Below the pieces are notes generated by a model. That model saw nothing but the letters and a program-made list of their open reading frames with translations, was not told the DNA's origin and did no database searches. The translations under genes and the position numbers were made by a program. Below, piece after piece: positions 47,226 through 56,750 of a stretch of DNA of 64,000 nucleotides (its first letter is position 1; every line of letters starts with the position of its first letter). The stretch lies in assembly GCF_013463155.1 (NCBI RefSeq), contig NZ_CP040781.1, positions 186,001 through 250,000 of the forward strand, in the 5' to 3' direction. The stretch comes from Staphylococcus sp. 17KM0847 (lineage in GTDB: Bacteria > Bacillota > Bacilli > Staphylococcales > Staphylococcaceae).

Positions 47226-47786
47226 ATGATTACAGTATTATTTGGAGGATGTCAAGAACAAGAAAATACAGTAGCTTTGACAGAACAAGTATTACGTGGA
47301 CATGATTATAGATGGTTGAATTTAGAGAAAATAGTGGATAACGCATCATTACGAGATAAACAAATAAGTGATATGACGTATCAAGATAATACGGTATGTC
47401 AACAAGCTGTTTCACAAGTGTTGGAGAGTCATACAGTGCTTTTGGTATCACCAGTATGTTGGTATAGTATGAGTGCATCATTACATGAGTTTATCGGAAT
47501 GTGGTCTGAAGCACTGGAAAGCCCATCGTTTCAGAGTGCTAAAGAACGCATGGCAGATATTAATTTTCGACTCATTTTAATTGGTGAAGATAGTCCGCGA
47601 ATTAAAGCTTTGCCTTGTGTACAGCAAGTTGAATATAGTTTACAGTCTTTAGGTGGTCACTTACAAGATTATTTAATTGGCTGTGTAGAAGAAGCGGGAG
47701 ATATTTTTAAAGATAGTTATGCGATTAAGGAAGCGACACGTTGGAATGAACAATACACTTTAGATGCTGTGGGAGAGGCAAAATAA
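47226..47786 (+). CDS. Flavodoxin-fold NAD(P)H reductase-like protein
   Basis: The 186-residue protein looks like a divergent member of the FMN-reductase/flavodoxin-like group: MITVLFGGCQEQENTVAL resembles the phosphate loop, and VSPVCWYSMSASLHEFIGMW stands where the flavin-ring loop (sPxYwgs) is expected. The phosphate loop is atypical (GCQEQEN instead of S/GxxRxxS), so FMN binding is uncertain. The ATG at 47226 is chosen over 47217, which overlaps the ribosome site. Confidence 0.6.
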   Translation: MITVLFGGCQEQENTVALTEQVLRGHDYRWLNLEKIVDNASLRDKQISDMTYQDNTVCQQAVSQVLESHTVLLVSPVCWYSMSASLHEFIGMWSEALESPSFQSAKERMADINFRLILIGEDSPRIKALPCVQQVEYSLQSLGGHLQDYLIGCVEEAGDIFKDSYAIKEATRWNEQYTLDAVGEAK

Positions 47787-47854
47787 AGCGATTTATAAAT
47801 AAAACTTGTGGTATAATGAAAGGTATTCAACAAAGCATATGAGGAGCGAAGACT

Positions 47855-48337
47855 ATGACATATGAAGTGAGAATTGCGACACCCGAAGATGTTATTGGCA
47901 TTCGTGATGTTGCCACAAAGGCTTGGTATAATACTTATTTAAATATATATGCCGCAAGTACGGTTAATGACTTACTAGCAGCTTCATATAACGAGACACA
48001 TCTCTTAAAAAGACTAAAAGAACAACTTTTTTTAGTAGCCATAGAAGACGATATGGTTGTCGGTTTTGCGAATTTTATCCAAGGTAGTGAACTTTATTTA
48101 GCGGCACATTATGTTCGACCGCATTCACAAAACAAAGGGTATGGACGTTTATTGTTGGAAAAAGGACTTGAATACTATAAAGGTCAATATGACACTGTTT
48201 ATTTAGAAGTGGATAAACATAATGAAAAGGGTGTATCGTTTTACGAACGTGAAGGCTTTGAGGTCGTTCGTACATATGAACATATCATGTACGGAGAAAC
48301 GATGTCTCTTGCATTGATGAAAAAAGTATTAGTCTAA
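47855..48337 (+). CDS. GNAT-family N-acetyltransferase
   Basis: The 160-residue protein has the acetyl-CoA-binding segment HYVRPHSQNKGYGRLLLEKGL (about 89-108, in parts) and C-terminal YLEVDKHNEKGVSFYEREGF. The substrate is unknown. It ends directly before the HD-domain gene and may be co-transcribed with it. Confidence 0.8.
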   Translation: MTYEVRIATPEDVIGIRDVATKAWYNTYLNIYAASTVNDLLAASYNETHLLKRLKEQLFLVAIEDDMVVGFANFIQGSELYLAAHYVRPHSQNKGYGRLLLEKGLEYYKGQYDTVYLEVDKHNEKGVSFYEREGFEVVRTYEHIMYGETMSLALMKKVLV

Positions 48338-48361
48338 ATGGCTATTGAGGAGGAATGTCTA

Positions 48362-49660
48362 GTGGTAGTAACATCTTATGCCAATCACAAGCTACCTGAA
48401 GAAAAGGTATTTAAAGATCCGATACATCGCTATGTTCATGTCCAAGATCAGCTGATTTGGGACTTGATCAAAACAAAAGAATTTCAGCGATTGAGACGCA
48501 TTAAACAACTCGGAACTTTGAATCTTGCTTTTCATACGGCAGAGCATAGCCGTTTCGGTCATTCACTAGGTGTTTATGAGATTGTAAGGCGCATGATTGA
48601 TGAAACATTTAGAGGGCGTGAGGCTTGGCATAATGAAGATCGACCACTTGCAATGTGTGCAGCATTGTTACATGATTTAGGGCACGGCCCATTTTCTCAT
48701 AGCTTTGAGAAAATATTTGGAACGGATCATGAAGCGTTTACACAAGCGATTATTACAGGCAATACTGAAGTGAATCAAGTGCTTAAACGCGTTTCACCAT
48801 CATTTCCAAAAGAAGTTGCAGAAGTGATTAATAAAACACATCATAATAAACTTGTGATTTCAATGATTTCATCGCAGATAGATGCAGACCGAATGGACTA
48901 TTTACAACGAGATGCTTACTTTACGGGTGTGTCGTATGGTGCATTTGATATGGAACGTATATTACGCTTGATGCGACCTTCTCGAGATGAAGTTTTAATC
49001 AAGGAAAGCGGGATGCATGCAGTTGAAAGTTTTATTATGAGTCGTTATCAGATGTATTGGCAGGTATATTTTCATCCTGTAAGTCGAGGAGGAGAGGTCC
49101 TGCTCAATAACTGTTTTATGAGAGCAAAATATTTATATGAACAAGGTTATGCATTTAAAGTTGCACCACGTGACTTCGTACCATTTTTTGAAAATCGTGC
49201 AACAGTAGAAGAATATGTGCGATTGGATGAGACAGATGTTATGTTTTACTTGAAGGAGTGGATGCATGAAAAGGATTTTATTTTAAGTGATCTTTCAAGA
49301 CGTTTTATACATAGGGATTTATTTAAATATCTACCGTTTGATGATGGTTATCTCACGCAAGCAGAACTAAAAGATTTATTTACGCAAGCGGGTATAGATC
49401 CAGATTACTATTTTGTCAGTGATTCCTTTTCGGATTTACCATATGATTATGATCGTCCCGGTTCAGATCGTCGACCGATTCATCTATTACAAGCAAATGG
49501 AGATATTAGAGAAATAAGCAGTCAATCACGCATTATTTCAAGTATTACAGGTATCAAACGTCAAGATTATAAGTTATATTATCCGAAAGAACGTATTCTT
49601 AATATTCAAGACCCTCAACTTAAAGGGACAATTATTAATTTATTGAATGAACTCAAATAA
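48362..49660 (+). CDS. HD-domain phosphohydrolase (YwfO-like)
   Basis: The 432-residue protein has an HD motif with HDLGHGPFSH and an upstream HSRFGHSLGVYE supplying metal ligands. It belongs to the group of dNTP triphosphohydrolase-like proteins that includes B. subtilis YwfO. The start is GTG at 48362 with GGAGG 8 nt upstream; an in-frame ATG at 48338, flush with the previous stop, has no ribosome site. Confidence 0.8.
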   Translation: MVVTSYANHKLPEEKVFKDPIHRYVHVQDQLIWDLIKTKEFQRLRRIKQLGTLNLAFHTAEHSRFGHSLGVYEIVRRMIDETFRGREAWHNEDRPLAMCAALLHDLGHGPFSHSFEKIFGTDHEAFTQAIITGNTEVNQVLKRVSPSFPKEVAEVINKTHHNKLVISMISSQIDADRMDYLQRDAYFTGVSYGAFDMERILRLMRPSRDEVLIKESGMHAVESFIMSRYQMYWQVYFHPVSRGGEVLLNNCFMRAKYLYEQGYAFKVAPRDFVPFFENRATVEEYVRLDETDVMFYLKEWMHEKDFILSDLSRRFIHRDLFKYLPFDDGYLTQAELKDLFTQAGIDPDYYFVSDSFSDLPYDYDRPGSDRRPIHLLQANGDIREISSQSRIISSITGIKRQDYKLYYPKERILNIQDPQLKGTIINLLNELK

Positions 49661-49706
49661 TATGGCATGTTGTAAGAGAGCCAAGGTTTTGAATGGAGGT
49701 TTCGTA

Positions 49707-50222
49707 GTGGCACAGAAAAAGGGCTTTAATTTTAATATCATCAAAAATGACCCACTCGATGGACATAGAGGAACGAATATTGGAGCGATTAGTTTAGACA
49801 ATATTGCACCGGTATTTATTGATATTGATGCACAAGAAGCATTTATTGATATTGGAGCAATGCATGCACGTGCAGAAGTTGAAAAAGGTGTGAAGTGGAT
49901 TACGGAGAAAGAAACCGTTGATGTCGAAGGCGCTAAGGCATATTGGTTATGTTGGGTTACGACGGAGAGAGGGGAACAAGGACCTTATTATGCAGGACTC
50001 ACGGCCGCATACCTACTTGTAAACAAAAAAATTCGACGTGGCTTTAAAAGTATGCCTGAACATGTCAATATGATGGATAAATCGATGAAGCATCGTGTGA
50101 TTGTAGACCATATTGGAGCAGATAATAAACGTATTTTAGCGCAATTTTTAAAGCAGCATAATGCAGAAATGTGGCGTAATTCAAGTGAAATATTGCACCA
50201 ATCTTTAGAATCAGAAGAATAA
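49707..50222 (+). CDS. YwhD family protein
   Basis: The 171-residue protein of unknown function resembles B. subtilis YwhD: FNIIKNDPLDGHRG, FIDIGAMHARAEVEKGVKW and GPYYAGLTAAYL. The start is GTG at 49707 with GGAGG 7 nt upstream; an upstream frame overlapping the HD gene is rejected. No membrane segment is seen. Confidence 0.8.
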   Translation: MAQKKGFNFNIIKNDPLDGHRGTNIGAISLDNIAPVFIDIDAQEAFIDIGAMHARAEVEKGVKWITEKETVDVEGAKAYWLCWVTTERGEQGPYYAGLTAAYLLVNKKIRRGFKSMPEHVNMMDKSMKHRVIVDHIGADNKRILAQFLKQHNAEMWRNSSEILHQSLESEE

Positions 50223-50239
50223 GTATGTAGTATACAATA

Positions 50240-50274
50240 GGGCAAAGACATAAGCATATGTCTTTAGCCCTTAA
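50240..50274 (+). terminator. Possible terminator after ywhD
   Basis: GGGCAAAGACATA pairs with TATGTCTTTAGCCC with one bulged base (50240-50252 with 50257-50270). The T-tail is poor. Confidence 0.5.
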
Positions 50275-50359
50275 AATATAGATACATATCTACTGGAATA
50301 TCGAAATATAACGGTAGATTGTTCGCTTCAGGGATTGACGCTTTTTTATAGAAAGAGTA

Positions 50360-50368
50360 TGTTATAAT
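50360..50368 (+). promoter_or_regulatory. Extended -10 promoter of ywiB-argS
   Basis: TGTTATAAT is a consensus extended -10. A TTGACG at 50335-50340 is 22 nt away, too far for a normal -35. Confidence 0.5.
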
Positions 50369-50406
50369 GACTTGTATTATTTATTAAATGTAAGGTGGCT
50401 GACGCT

Positions 50407-50820
50407 GTGGAACAACATGTAAAGGTTCAGGTACATCAAACTGTAAAGCAAGGTGATACTAAGAACCACTTTAACCATCAAACACAAGGTATACACATCA
50501 ATAAAAATGCGTCATTTATTCGCTATGATGAAACGAGTGACGAAGCGCGTACAACACATGTCACAGTAAAAATAACAGATGCCGACGTGAAAATTATACG
50601 CAAAGGTGATGTGAATATGACATTGCATTTTGTAGAAGGGCAAGATACGATAACATATTATCATATTGCTGAAGGGAAAATGGTTTTTACTGTTCGTACA
50701 TTACGTGTTTTACATTTTGTGACACCTGAAGGCGGTAAGCTGAAAATACACTATAAACTTTACCAAGAGAATCACTTAATAGGTACTTACCAATATGAAC
50801 TGACATACAAGGAGTGTTAG
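50407..50820 (+). CDS. YwiB-like protein (DUF1934)
   Basis: The 137-residue beta-barrel-type protein of unknown function has [19 protein letters not shown] and a C-terminal [22 protein letters not shown] typical of DUF1934. GTG at 50407 has AAGGTGG upstream with proper spacing; GTG at 50395 is the alternative. argS starts 1 bp after the stop, as in B. subtilis ywiB-argS. Confidence 0.78.
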   Translation: MEQHVKVQVHQTVKQGDTKNHFNHQTQGIHINKNASFIRYDETSDEARTTHVTVKITDADVKIIRKGDVNMTLHFVEGQDTITYYHIAEGKMVFTVRTLRVLHFVTPEGGKLKIHYKLYQENHLIGTYQYELTYKEC

Positions 50821-50821
50821 C

Positions 50822-52480
50822 ATGAACGTTATAGATCAAGTTAAGCAGACGTTAATTAAAGAAATTGAAAAGAGCATTAAACAAGCAGAATTGGCGGATG
50901 AAGTGCCAAATATTAAGATTGAAATCCCAAAAGATGTACAAAATGGAGATTATTCAACAAATATTGCAATGGTATTAACAAAAGTGGCAAAGCGTAATCC
51001 ACGTGATATTGCTCAATTGATTGTGGACAACTTAAACACAGAAGCAGCACATGTCAAAGCGGTAGATATTGCTGGACCGGGTTTTATCAATTTTTATTTA
51101 GACCCTAGTTATTTACATGTTGTTATTGATGATGTATTAACTCAAAATGAAAAATTTGGATATGCAGAAACACCTAAGAATGAGAAAATACTTGTAGAAT
51201 ATGTTTCAGCGAATCCAACTGGAGATTTACATATCGGTCATGCACGTAACGCAGCAGTAGGTGATACATTAAGTAATATTTTGGAGGCTGCTGGGTATGA
51301 TGTAACACGTGAGTATTACATTAATGATGCAGGCAACCAGATTACAAATCTAGCTAAGTCTATTGAAGCACGTTATTTACAAGCACTTGGTGAAGATATT
51401 GCTATGCCTGAAGATGGTTATCATGGAAAAGATATTATTAATATTGGTCAAGATTTGGCGACGACACGTCCAGAATTACAAAAAATGCCTGAAACGGAGC
51501 GCATCGAAGTATTCCGTAAATTGGGCGTAGACTATGAAATGAAAAAGTTACGTCAAGATCTATCAGACTTTAATACACATTTTGATCATTGGTTTAGTGA
51601 AACAAGTCTGTATGAAAAAGGTGATATCCAAGCTGTGTTACAAAAAATGCAAGATTTAGGATATACATATCAGAAAGACGGTGCGACGTGGTTGCGCACA
51701 ACAGACTTTAAAGACGATAAAGATCGTGTATTAATTAAGAAGGATGGGACCTACACGTATTTTTTACCAGACATTGCATACCACTACGATAAAATCCAAC
51801 GTGGCAATGACAAACTAATTAATCTTTTCGGAGCAGACCACCATGGTTATATTAACCGTATTAAAGCCTCTTTGGAGACATTTGGTGTGGATAGCAGTCG
51901 TCTAGAGATTCAAATTATGCAGCTTGTACGTCTTATGCAAGATGGTGTTGAAGTCAAAATGAGTAAACGTACAGGAAATGCAATTACATTACGTGAAATT
52001 ATGGATGAAGTAGGTGTAGATGCTGCACGTTATTTCTTAGCAATGCGTAGCCCGGATACACACTTTGATTTTGATATGGCTTTAGCAAAGTCACAGTCAC
52101 AAGACAACCCTGTTTACTATGCGCAATATGCACATGCGCGTATTTGTTCAATTTTACGTCAAGCAGAGGAACAAGGCTATAAAGTCACAACAAAAGGTAA
52201 TTACAATACGATTGTTAATGATAAAGCGATCGAATTATTGAAAAAAGTAGCAGAGTTTGAAATGATGATTGAAGGTGCCGCGGAAGCACGTGCACCACAT
52301 CGTGTTACGAACTACATTCAAGATTTAGCTGCACATTTTCATAAGTTTTATAATGCAGAAAAAGTATTAACAGAAGATGTTGACAAAACAGTCGCACATC
52401 TTGCATTAATTGATGCAGTTCGTATTACATTGCGCAATGCACTGCGTTTAGTAGGGGTATCAGCACCTGAAAATATGTAG
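50822..52480 (+). CDS. argS: Arginyl-tRNA synthetase
   Basis: The 552-residue class I synthetase has a HIGH box ([11 protein letters not shown]), a KMSKR motif (VKMSKRTGN), an N-terminal Add-1 domain and a C-terminal DALR anticodon-binding domain ([15 protein letters not shown]). AAGGAG precedes the ATG, and the gene is coupled to ywiB. No T-box leader is seen. Confidence 0.97.
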   Translation: MNVIDQVKQTLIKEIEKSIKQAELADEVPNIKIEIPKDVQNGDYSTNIAMVLTKVAKRNPRDIAQLIVDNLNTEAAHVKAVDIAGPGFINFYLDPSYLHVVIDDVLTQNEKFGYAETPKNEKILVEYVSANPTGDLHIGHARNAAVGDTLSNILEAAGYDVTREYYINDAGNQITNLAKSIEARYLQALGEDIAMPEDGYHGKDIINIGQDLATTRPELQKMPETERIEVFRKLGVDYEMKKLRQDLSDFNTHFDHWFSETSLYEKGDIQAVLQKMQDLGYTYQKDGATWLRTTDFKDDKDRVLIKKDGTYTYFLPDIAYHYDKIQRGNDKLINLFGADHHGYINRIKASLETFGVDSSRLEIQIMQLVRLMQDGVEVKMSKRTGNAITLREIMDEVGVDAARYFLAMRSPDTHFDFDMALAKSQSQDNPVYYAQYAHARICSILRQAEEQGYKVTTKGNYNTIVNDKAIELLKKVAEFEMMIEGAAEARAPHRVTNYIQDLAAHFHKFYNAEKVLTEDVDKTVAHLALIDAVRITLRNALRLVGVSAPENM

Positions 52481-52577
52481 TAGTATGCTAAAAGGGCATT
52501 GAATAGGTATATGATTATAGTGCAATAAGCATTTATACCTGTATTCATGTGAAGGATATTCGATTGAGGTGTAGGAG

Positions 52578-53459
52578 ATGAAGTGGAAACATATTGTTGT
52601 ACTCACAATACTTGCTGTATTTGCATTAGTAGGGTGTAACTTTCAAGCAAATGAGTCAAATAAGACGGGAAAAACATCTAACAAAGTACCGAATCGAATT
52701 GTCTCTCTTATGCCGAGTAATACAGAAATCTTGTATGAACTCGGTTTGGGCGATAAGGTCGTAGGGGTATCAACGGTAGATGATTATCCAAAAGAAGTGA
52801 AGAATAAAGAACAGTTTGATGCTATGAATTTAAATAAAGAGGCATTGATCAAGGTGCAACCAGACTTGATTTTAGCACATGAAACACAGCGTGCATCGCA
52901 AGGTAAGGTGCTAGAAGGGCTTGAAAAGAGTGGCATTAAAGTGGTGTACATTAAAGATGCACATACAATCAATGATATGTATAAAACATTCGAACAAGTA
53001 GGGGAAGTTACAGGTAGAGATAAAGAGGCGAAGACCTTAGTTCAGGACACAAAATCTAATATTCAAGATGTTATTGACAGTGTACCTAAACAAAAAAGCA
53101 CACCGAAAGTTTTTGTTGAAATCGCCTCAGAACCAGAAATATATACAACAGGAAATGATACATTTATGAACGACATGTTGTATCAACTTAAAGCAAAAAA
53201 TGTGTTTGCTGATACGTCAGGTTGGCCTAAAGTAACGAAAGAACAAATTATTAAGAAAAACCCTGATGTCATGATTACAACATCTGGTACAACAACTCAA
53301 GAATATCAACAGTTAGTGTCTCAACGTAGTGGCTTGGAAGATGTCACAGCTGTGAAGGACAAACAAGTAAAAGCATTAAATGATGACTTACTATCACGCC
53401 CTGGTCCACGTTTAGATGACGGACTTAAACGTTTGAGAGATGCGATTTATGATGAATAG
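52578..53459 (+). CDS. Iron/haem-type ABC transporter substrate-binding lipoprotein
   Basis: The 293-residue lipoprotein has a signal peptide ending in lipobox LVGC (Cys20). It has a helical-backbone periplasmic-binding fold (BtuF/FhuD class, PF01497) from about residue 40 (NRIVSLMPSNTEILYELG) to 290. Ligand could be a siderophore, haem or cobalamin. The FecCD permease gene overlaps its end. No ATPase gene is adjacent. Confidence 0.82.
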   Translation: MKWKHIVVLTILAVFALVGCNFQANESNKTGKTSNKVPNRIVSLMPSNTEILYELGLGDKVVGVSTVDDYPKEVKNKEQFDAMNLNKEALIKVQPDLILAHETQRASQGKVLEGLEKSGIKVVYIKDAHTINDMYKTFEQVGEVTGRDKEAKTLVQDTKSNIQDVIDSVPKQKSTPKVFVEIASEPEIYTTGNDTFMNDMLYQLKAKNVFADTSGWPKVTKEQIIKKNPDVMITTSGTTTQEYQQLVSQRSGLEDVTAVKDKQVKALNDDLLSRPGPRLDDGLKRLRDAIYDE

Positions 53460-54414
53460 TAAATGGAGGGGCTTCATAACATTAAGTGTATGGAGCCTTT
53501 TTTTGATAGCGGTATGTTGTTACAGTTTATTAAGTCAGCTCACTTGGAATGATTCCTTAGCACCAACATTAATATGGCAAGTCCGTCTCCCCCGTACATT
53601 ACTAGCACTATTTGCAGGCATGGGGTTAACATTAGCCGGGCAAATGTATCAGCTTATTCTTAACAATCCTCTGGCAGATAGTTTTACATTAGGTTTAGCC
53701 AATGGCGCAACATTGGGAGCAGCTATTGCGATCTTTAGTGGTTTATCCTTTTTATGGGTTGCACCAGTCGCAATGTTTTGTGGTCTGATCTCACTGATGA
53801 TCGTTATAGTACTTGCACATATGTTATCGTCGGGTTATCCAACGCAGTCTCTAATACTAGCAGGTATTATGATAGGTGCATTATTAAATGCGGGCTTATT
53901 TTTACTGATACAATTCAACCCTAATCGGATGCAGAATATAGTAGGATATATGTTTGGAGGCTTTTCGTCTGCCGAGTATCGAGAAGTTTTATGTATTAGT
54001 ATTGTACTCATTGTTGTAACAAGTATCTTATTTTTGTTAGCGGCACGTATCAAATTGTTACAGGTTAATCATTGGTCTGGTATCGCATTAGGTTTACGTG
54101 TACAAACGTTGTCGTTAATTGTATTACTCCTTGCTACGTTATTAGCAACAGTCATTGTTGGCTATGTCGGTGTGATAGGTTTTATCGGAATGGTTGTCCC
54201 CCAATTCGTACAACGTGTTACGAAAGGTACACTGGTATATAGGATGGTGCTTAACTTGATTATTGGTGGTACAGTAATGGTGTTGGCAGATGTGATAGGT
54301 GCTCAATTGTTAGCGCCTGTTCAACTTCCAGCGAGTATTGTACTCGCACTATTGGGTATTCCGATGATGTTTTACTTGATGATGGTTGAGCGGCGACAGA
54401 CGATCGACTCATAG
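53449..54414 (+). CDS. FecCD-family ABC transporter permease
   Basis: The 321-residue protein has about nine to ten membrane helices with RLPRTLLALFAGMGLTLAGQ and NPLADSFTLGLANGATLGA, hallmarks of BtuC/FhuB/FecCD permeases, and VGFIGMVVPQFVQR near the C-terminus. It overlaps the lipoprotein gene by 11 bp. Adjacent ATG codons at 53440, 53449 and 53452 are all possible starts. A shared ATPase such as FhuC probably energises it. Confidence 0.82.
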   Translation: MMNSKWRGFITLSVWSLFLIAVCCYSLLSQLTWNDSLAPTLIWQVRLPRTLLALFAGMGLTLAGQMYQLILNNPLADSFTLGLANGATLGAAIAIFSGLSFLWVAPVAMFCGLISLMIVIVLAHMLSSGYPTQSLILAGIMIGALLNAGLFLLIQFNPNRMQNIVGYMFGGFSSAEYREVLCISIVLIVVTSILFLLAARIKLLQVNHWSGIALGLRVQTLSLIVLLLATLLATVIVGYVGVIGFIGMVVPQFVQRVTKGTLVYRMVLNLIIGGTVMVLADVIGAQLLAPVQLPASIVLALLGIPMMFYLMMVERRQTIDS

Positions 54415-54455
54415 TAAGCGTATAAATTTTCAATAAAAATAATGGGGTTAGTAAA

Positions 54456-55172
54456 ATGGATTTATCAAAAATTAAAGCAATTATATTTGATTTGGAAGGT
54501 ACACTGCTAGATCGAGAGAAGTCTCGAGACAAATTTATAGAAGAACAATATGAACGTTTTCATGATTATTTGGTACGCGTACAAGCAGCAGATTATCGAA
54601 AAAAGTTTATTGAACTTGATGACGATGAAGACCATGATAAGCCAGACCTCTATAAAGAGATAATTAAACAATTTAATATTGATCGTTTGAGTTGGAAAGA
54701 CTTATTCCATGATTTTGAGATGCATTTTTACCGTTATGTTTTTCCGTTTCATGATACACATTATACGTTAAAAAAATTACATCAAGCAGGTTACAAATTA
54801 GGTGTTATTGCAAATGGTAAATCAAAAATCAAGCAACATCGTGTGTACGCGTTAGGAATTGAAGATTATATCAATCATATGTCTACTTCTGAAACGGTCG
54901 GATATCGTAAGCCACACCCTCGAATTTATGAAGACATTATTGAGAAACTTGAAGTCACACCACAAGAAGTTTTATATGTTGGTGATGATGCGTTAAATGA
55001 TGTTGCACCAGCACATGCGATGGATATGGTCAGCGTATGGTATCGTCATGAACAGTATGATAATGACTTAGCACCTCTTGAATCTGAAATGGATTATGAA
55101 ATTACATCACTCGAACAATTATTAGATATATTACATATACCGAAGGGGGTACAAAATAATGCAACTTTTTAG
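54456..55172 (+). CDS. HAD-family hydrolase (YjjG/haloacid dehalogenase-like)
   Basis: The 238-residue protein has motif I as FDLEGTLLD (Asp12, with Glu14 where most phosphatases have Asp) and motif IV VGDDALNDV. The cap is a helical four-bundle (about 20-95). The Glu14 change may alter acid/base catalysis. It overlaps the next gene by 14 bp. Confidence 0.78.
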   Translation: MDLSKIKAIIFDLEGTLLDREKSRDKFIEEQYERFHDYLVRVQAADYRKKFIELDDDEDHDKPDLYKEIIKQFNIDRLSWKDLFHDFEMHFYRYVFPFHDTHYTLKKLHQAGYKLGVIANGKSKIKQHRVYALGIEDYINHMSTSETVGYRKPHPRIYEDIIEKLEVTPQEVLYVGDDALNDVAPAHAMDMVSVWYRHEQYDNDLAPLESEMDYEITSLEQLLDILHIPKGVQNNATF

Positions 55173-55959
55173 AACTTCAGATGGAACGGCAATTAATTAT
55201 CGATCGATGGGCAATGGTTACCCTATCGTAATGATTCATTCCATTTATATGAACCATACTGTATTTGAAACAATAGCACAGAGGTTGTCACGTTATTTTC
55301 AAGTGATTTTGATTGATATGCGTGGACACGGATACTCTGATAAGTCTTTGAAAATTACATTTCAGCAGTTTAGTCAAGATGTTAAAGAACTGATGGACTT
55401 TTTATATATTGACAGTGCAACTGTTATTGCAAATGAATTGGGAAGTTCCATTGCTCTTGATTTAGCAGCAAGACAACCTAATATGGTAAAAGAACTTATC
55501 TTAATTAATCCGACAGTTCAAGACGATACATTGCCACATGATCGCCTGTTTAGAAAATACGCTGAAAAAATCCGTACTTGGGATGATTCGGAACAAGAGA
55601 AATTTTTAGATAAACATTTATATTATTCTAATCGAAAAGTACGAAAGTTTTTAAAAACTGTAAATGATTCATCAGCCTTACTAACAGATTATGAAAGAGC
55701 GGCTGTAGACAATGCTTTTTTACATACAAATGTCGCATTGTTGCTCCCTGATATCCATGTTCGCACGCTTGTTATTGCGGGTCAGGCAAACAGACGAGTT
55801 ACGCCATTAGAATCTAAAGATGTTGCGGATATGTTACCTAATGCAGAGTATGAAGTGTTTAAGAAGTCAGGTGTGTATCCATTTGTTGAAGAAAAAGAAT
55901 ACTTTCTTAAAGTGGTGAAGGCATTTATGCATAAGACAACACACCATATGCACTTGTAA
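55159..55959 (+). CDS. Alpha/beta hydrolase-fold protein lacking the catalytic triad
   Basis: The 266-residue protein has the alpha/beta hydrolase core, including DMRGHGYSDKS after strand 4. The nucleophile elbow reads ANELGSS, with Glu93 where Ser is expected. The acid position is Asn211 (GQANRRVTP) and the His position is Val239 (KSGVYPFVEE). All three triad residues therefore appear replaced, so hydrolase activity by the usual mechanism is unlikely. An alpha/beta hydrolase gene also precedes sarA in S. aureus, so the locus is conserved. It is translationally coupled to the HAD gene. Confidence 0.78.
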   Translation: MQLFRTSDGTAINYRSMGNGYPIVMIHSIYMNHTVFETIAQRLSRYFQVILIDMRGHGYSDKSLKITFQQFSQDVKELMDFLYIDSATVIANELGSSIALDLAARQPNMVKELILINPTVQDDTLPHDRLFRKYAEKIRTWDDSEQEKFLDKHLYYSNRKVRKFLKTVNDSSALLTDYERAAVDNAFLHTNVALLLPDIHVRTLVIAGQANRRVTPLESKDVADMLPNAEYEVFKKSGVYPFVEEKEYFLKVVKAFMHKTTHHMHL

Positions 55960-55986
55960 CCTTTTTGTAATCTCACTGTTATTATT

Positions 55987-56016
55987 TTGACATTTAAGTT
56001 ATACTGTTCATATGTA
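55987..56016 (+). promoter_or_regulatory. Candidate promoter of the secreted-protein gene
   Basis: A perfect TTGACA (55987-55992) is followed after 18 nt by TATGTA (56011-56016), 28 nt before the ATG. Confidence 0.45.
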
Positions 56017-56043
56017 ATAAAAGTGAATAGGAGTGTTTGCTTT

Positions 56044-56544
56044 ATGAAAAAGTTCGTCAGTTTATTCTTGATAGCGGGACTTATATTGATATGTCCAACA
56101 ACTGCTCAGGCAATGACAGGCAATTCGATTCAATCAGTTAAGGCACTTCAAGCAGGCGATCAAGTGGTCGAGGGCGTTGAAATAGGGCAAAGCATGAAGG
56201 ATGTTTTTAAAGAAAAAGGACAAGGTATTCATACGATGGCGACATACAGTGATGAGCAATATTATGAATATCATACGGAGCAAGGACTTTTACGTATTAC
56301 AGCCAATCACGATAAAGCGAATGCCAAAGTCATACGTATTTCAATGAGCTATAATGAGCCTACGGGTCCATCTTATCGTACCGTTCAAAAACATTTAAGT
56401 TCAAATGCGATTCAGCGTGAGCATTATAACAATATTACAGGAAATACAGGTTATATTGTTGATGGCAAAGTTTCTTATCAATTTACAACAAAACAACCAA
56501 AAGATAAGAAATTAAAACTCTACCGCATTGATATAGAGGCATAG
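56044..56544 (+). CDS. Small secreted protein of unknown function
   Basis: The 166-residue protein has a clear signal peptide (MKKFVSLFLIAGLILI, then TTAQA cleavage around residue 24). The mature part of about 140 residues is hydrophilic with no LPXTG or lipobox. GGAGTG precedes the ATG at 56044; a longer frame lacks the signal peptide at its N-terminus. No family recognised. It is intact and lies close to sarA. Confidence 0.7.
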   Translation: MKKFVSLFLIAGLILICPTTAQAMTGNSIQSVKALQAGDQVVEGVEIGQSMKDVFKEKGQGIHTMATYSDEQYYEYHTEQGLLRITANHDKANAKVIRISMSYNEPTGPSYRTVQKHLSSNAIQREHYNNITGNTGYIVDGKVSYQFTTKQPKDKKLKLYRIDIEA

Positions 56545-56750
56545 TTTTATGTTGTGGTATGGATGGAACATTTAATCATTACGCATACTTTACTGTTTCG
56601 CTTATAGCAAAGGGAATTGCCTCAAAAAATTGTTAGTATAAAGTCAGATGCTAATGGTTAAGTTAAAGCCTTTGTCATCTTAGTTCAATATGAAATCATA
56701 CATTGATGTACAGTGAATATAAATAGGAAAACATAAGATGGAGGGCGTTT

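Noticed and set aside
50822..50900. T-box leader for argS
   Set aside because: argS is coupled to ywiB with a 1-bp gap; there is no leader space for a T-box and no specifier hairpin was seen upstream of ywiB.
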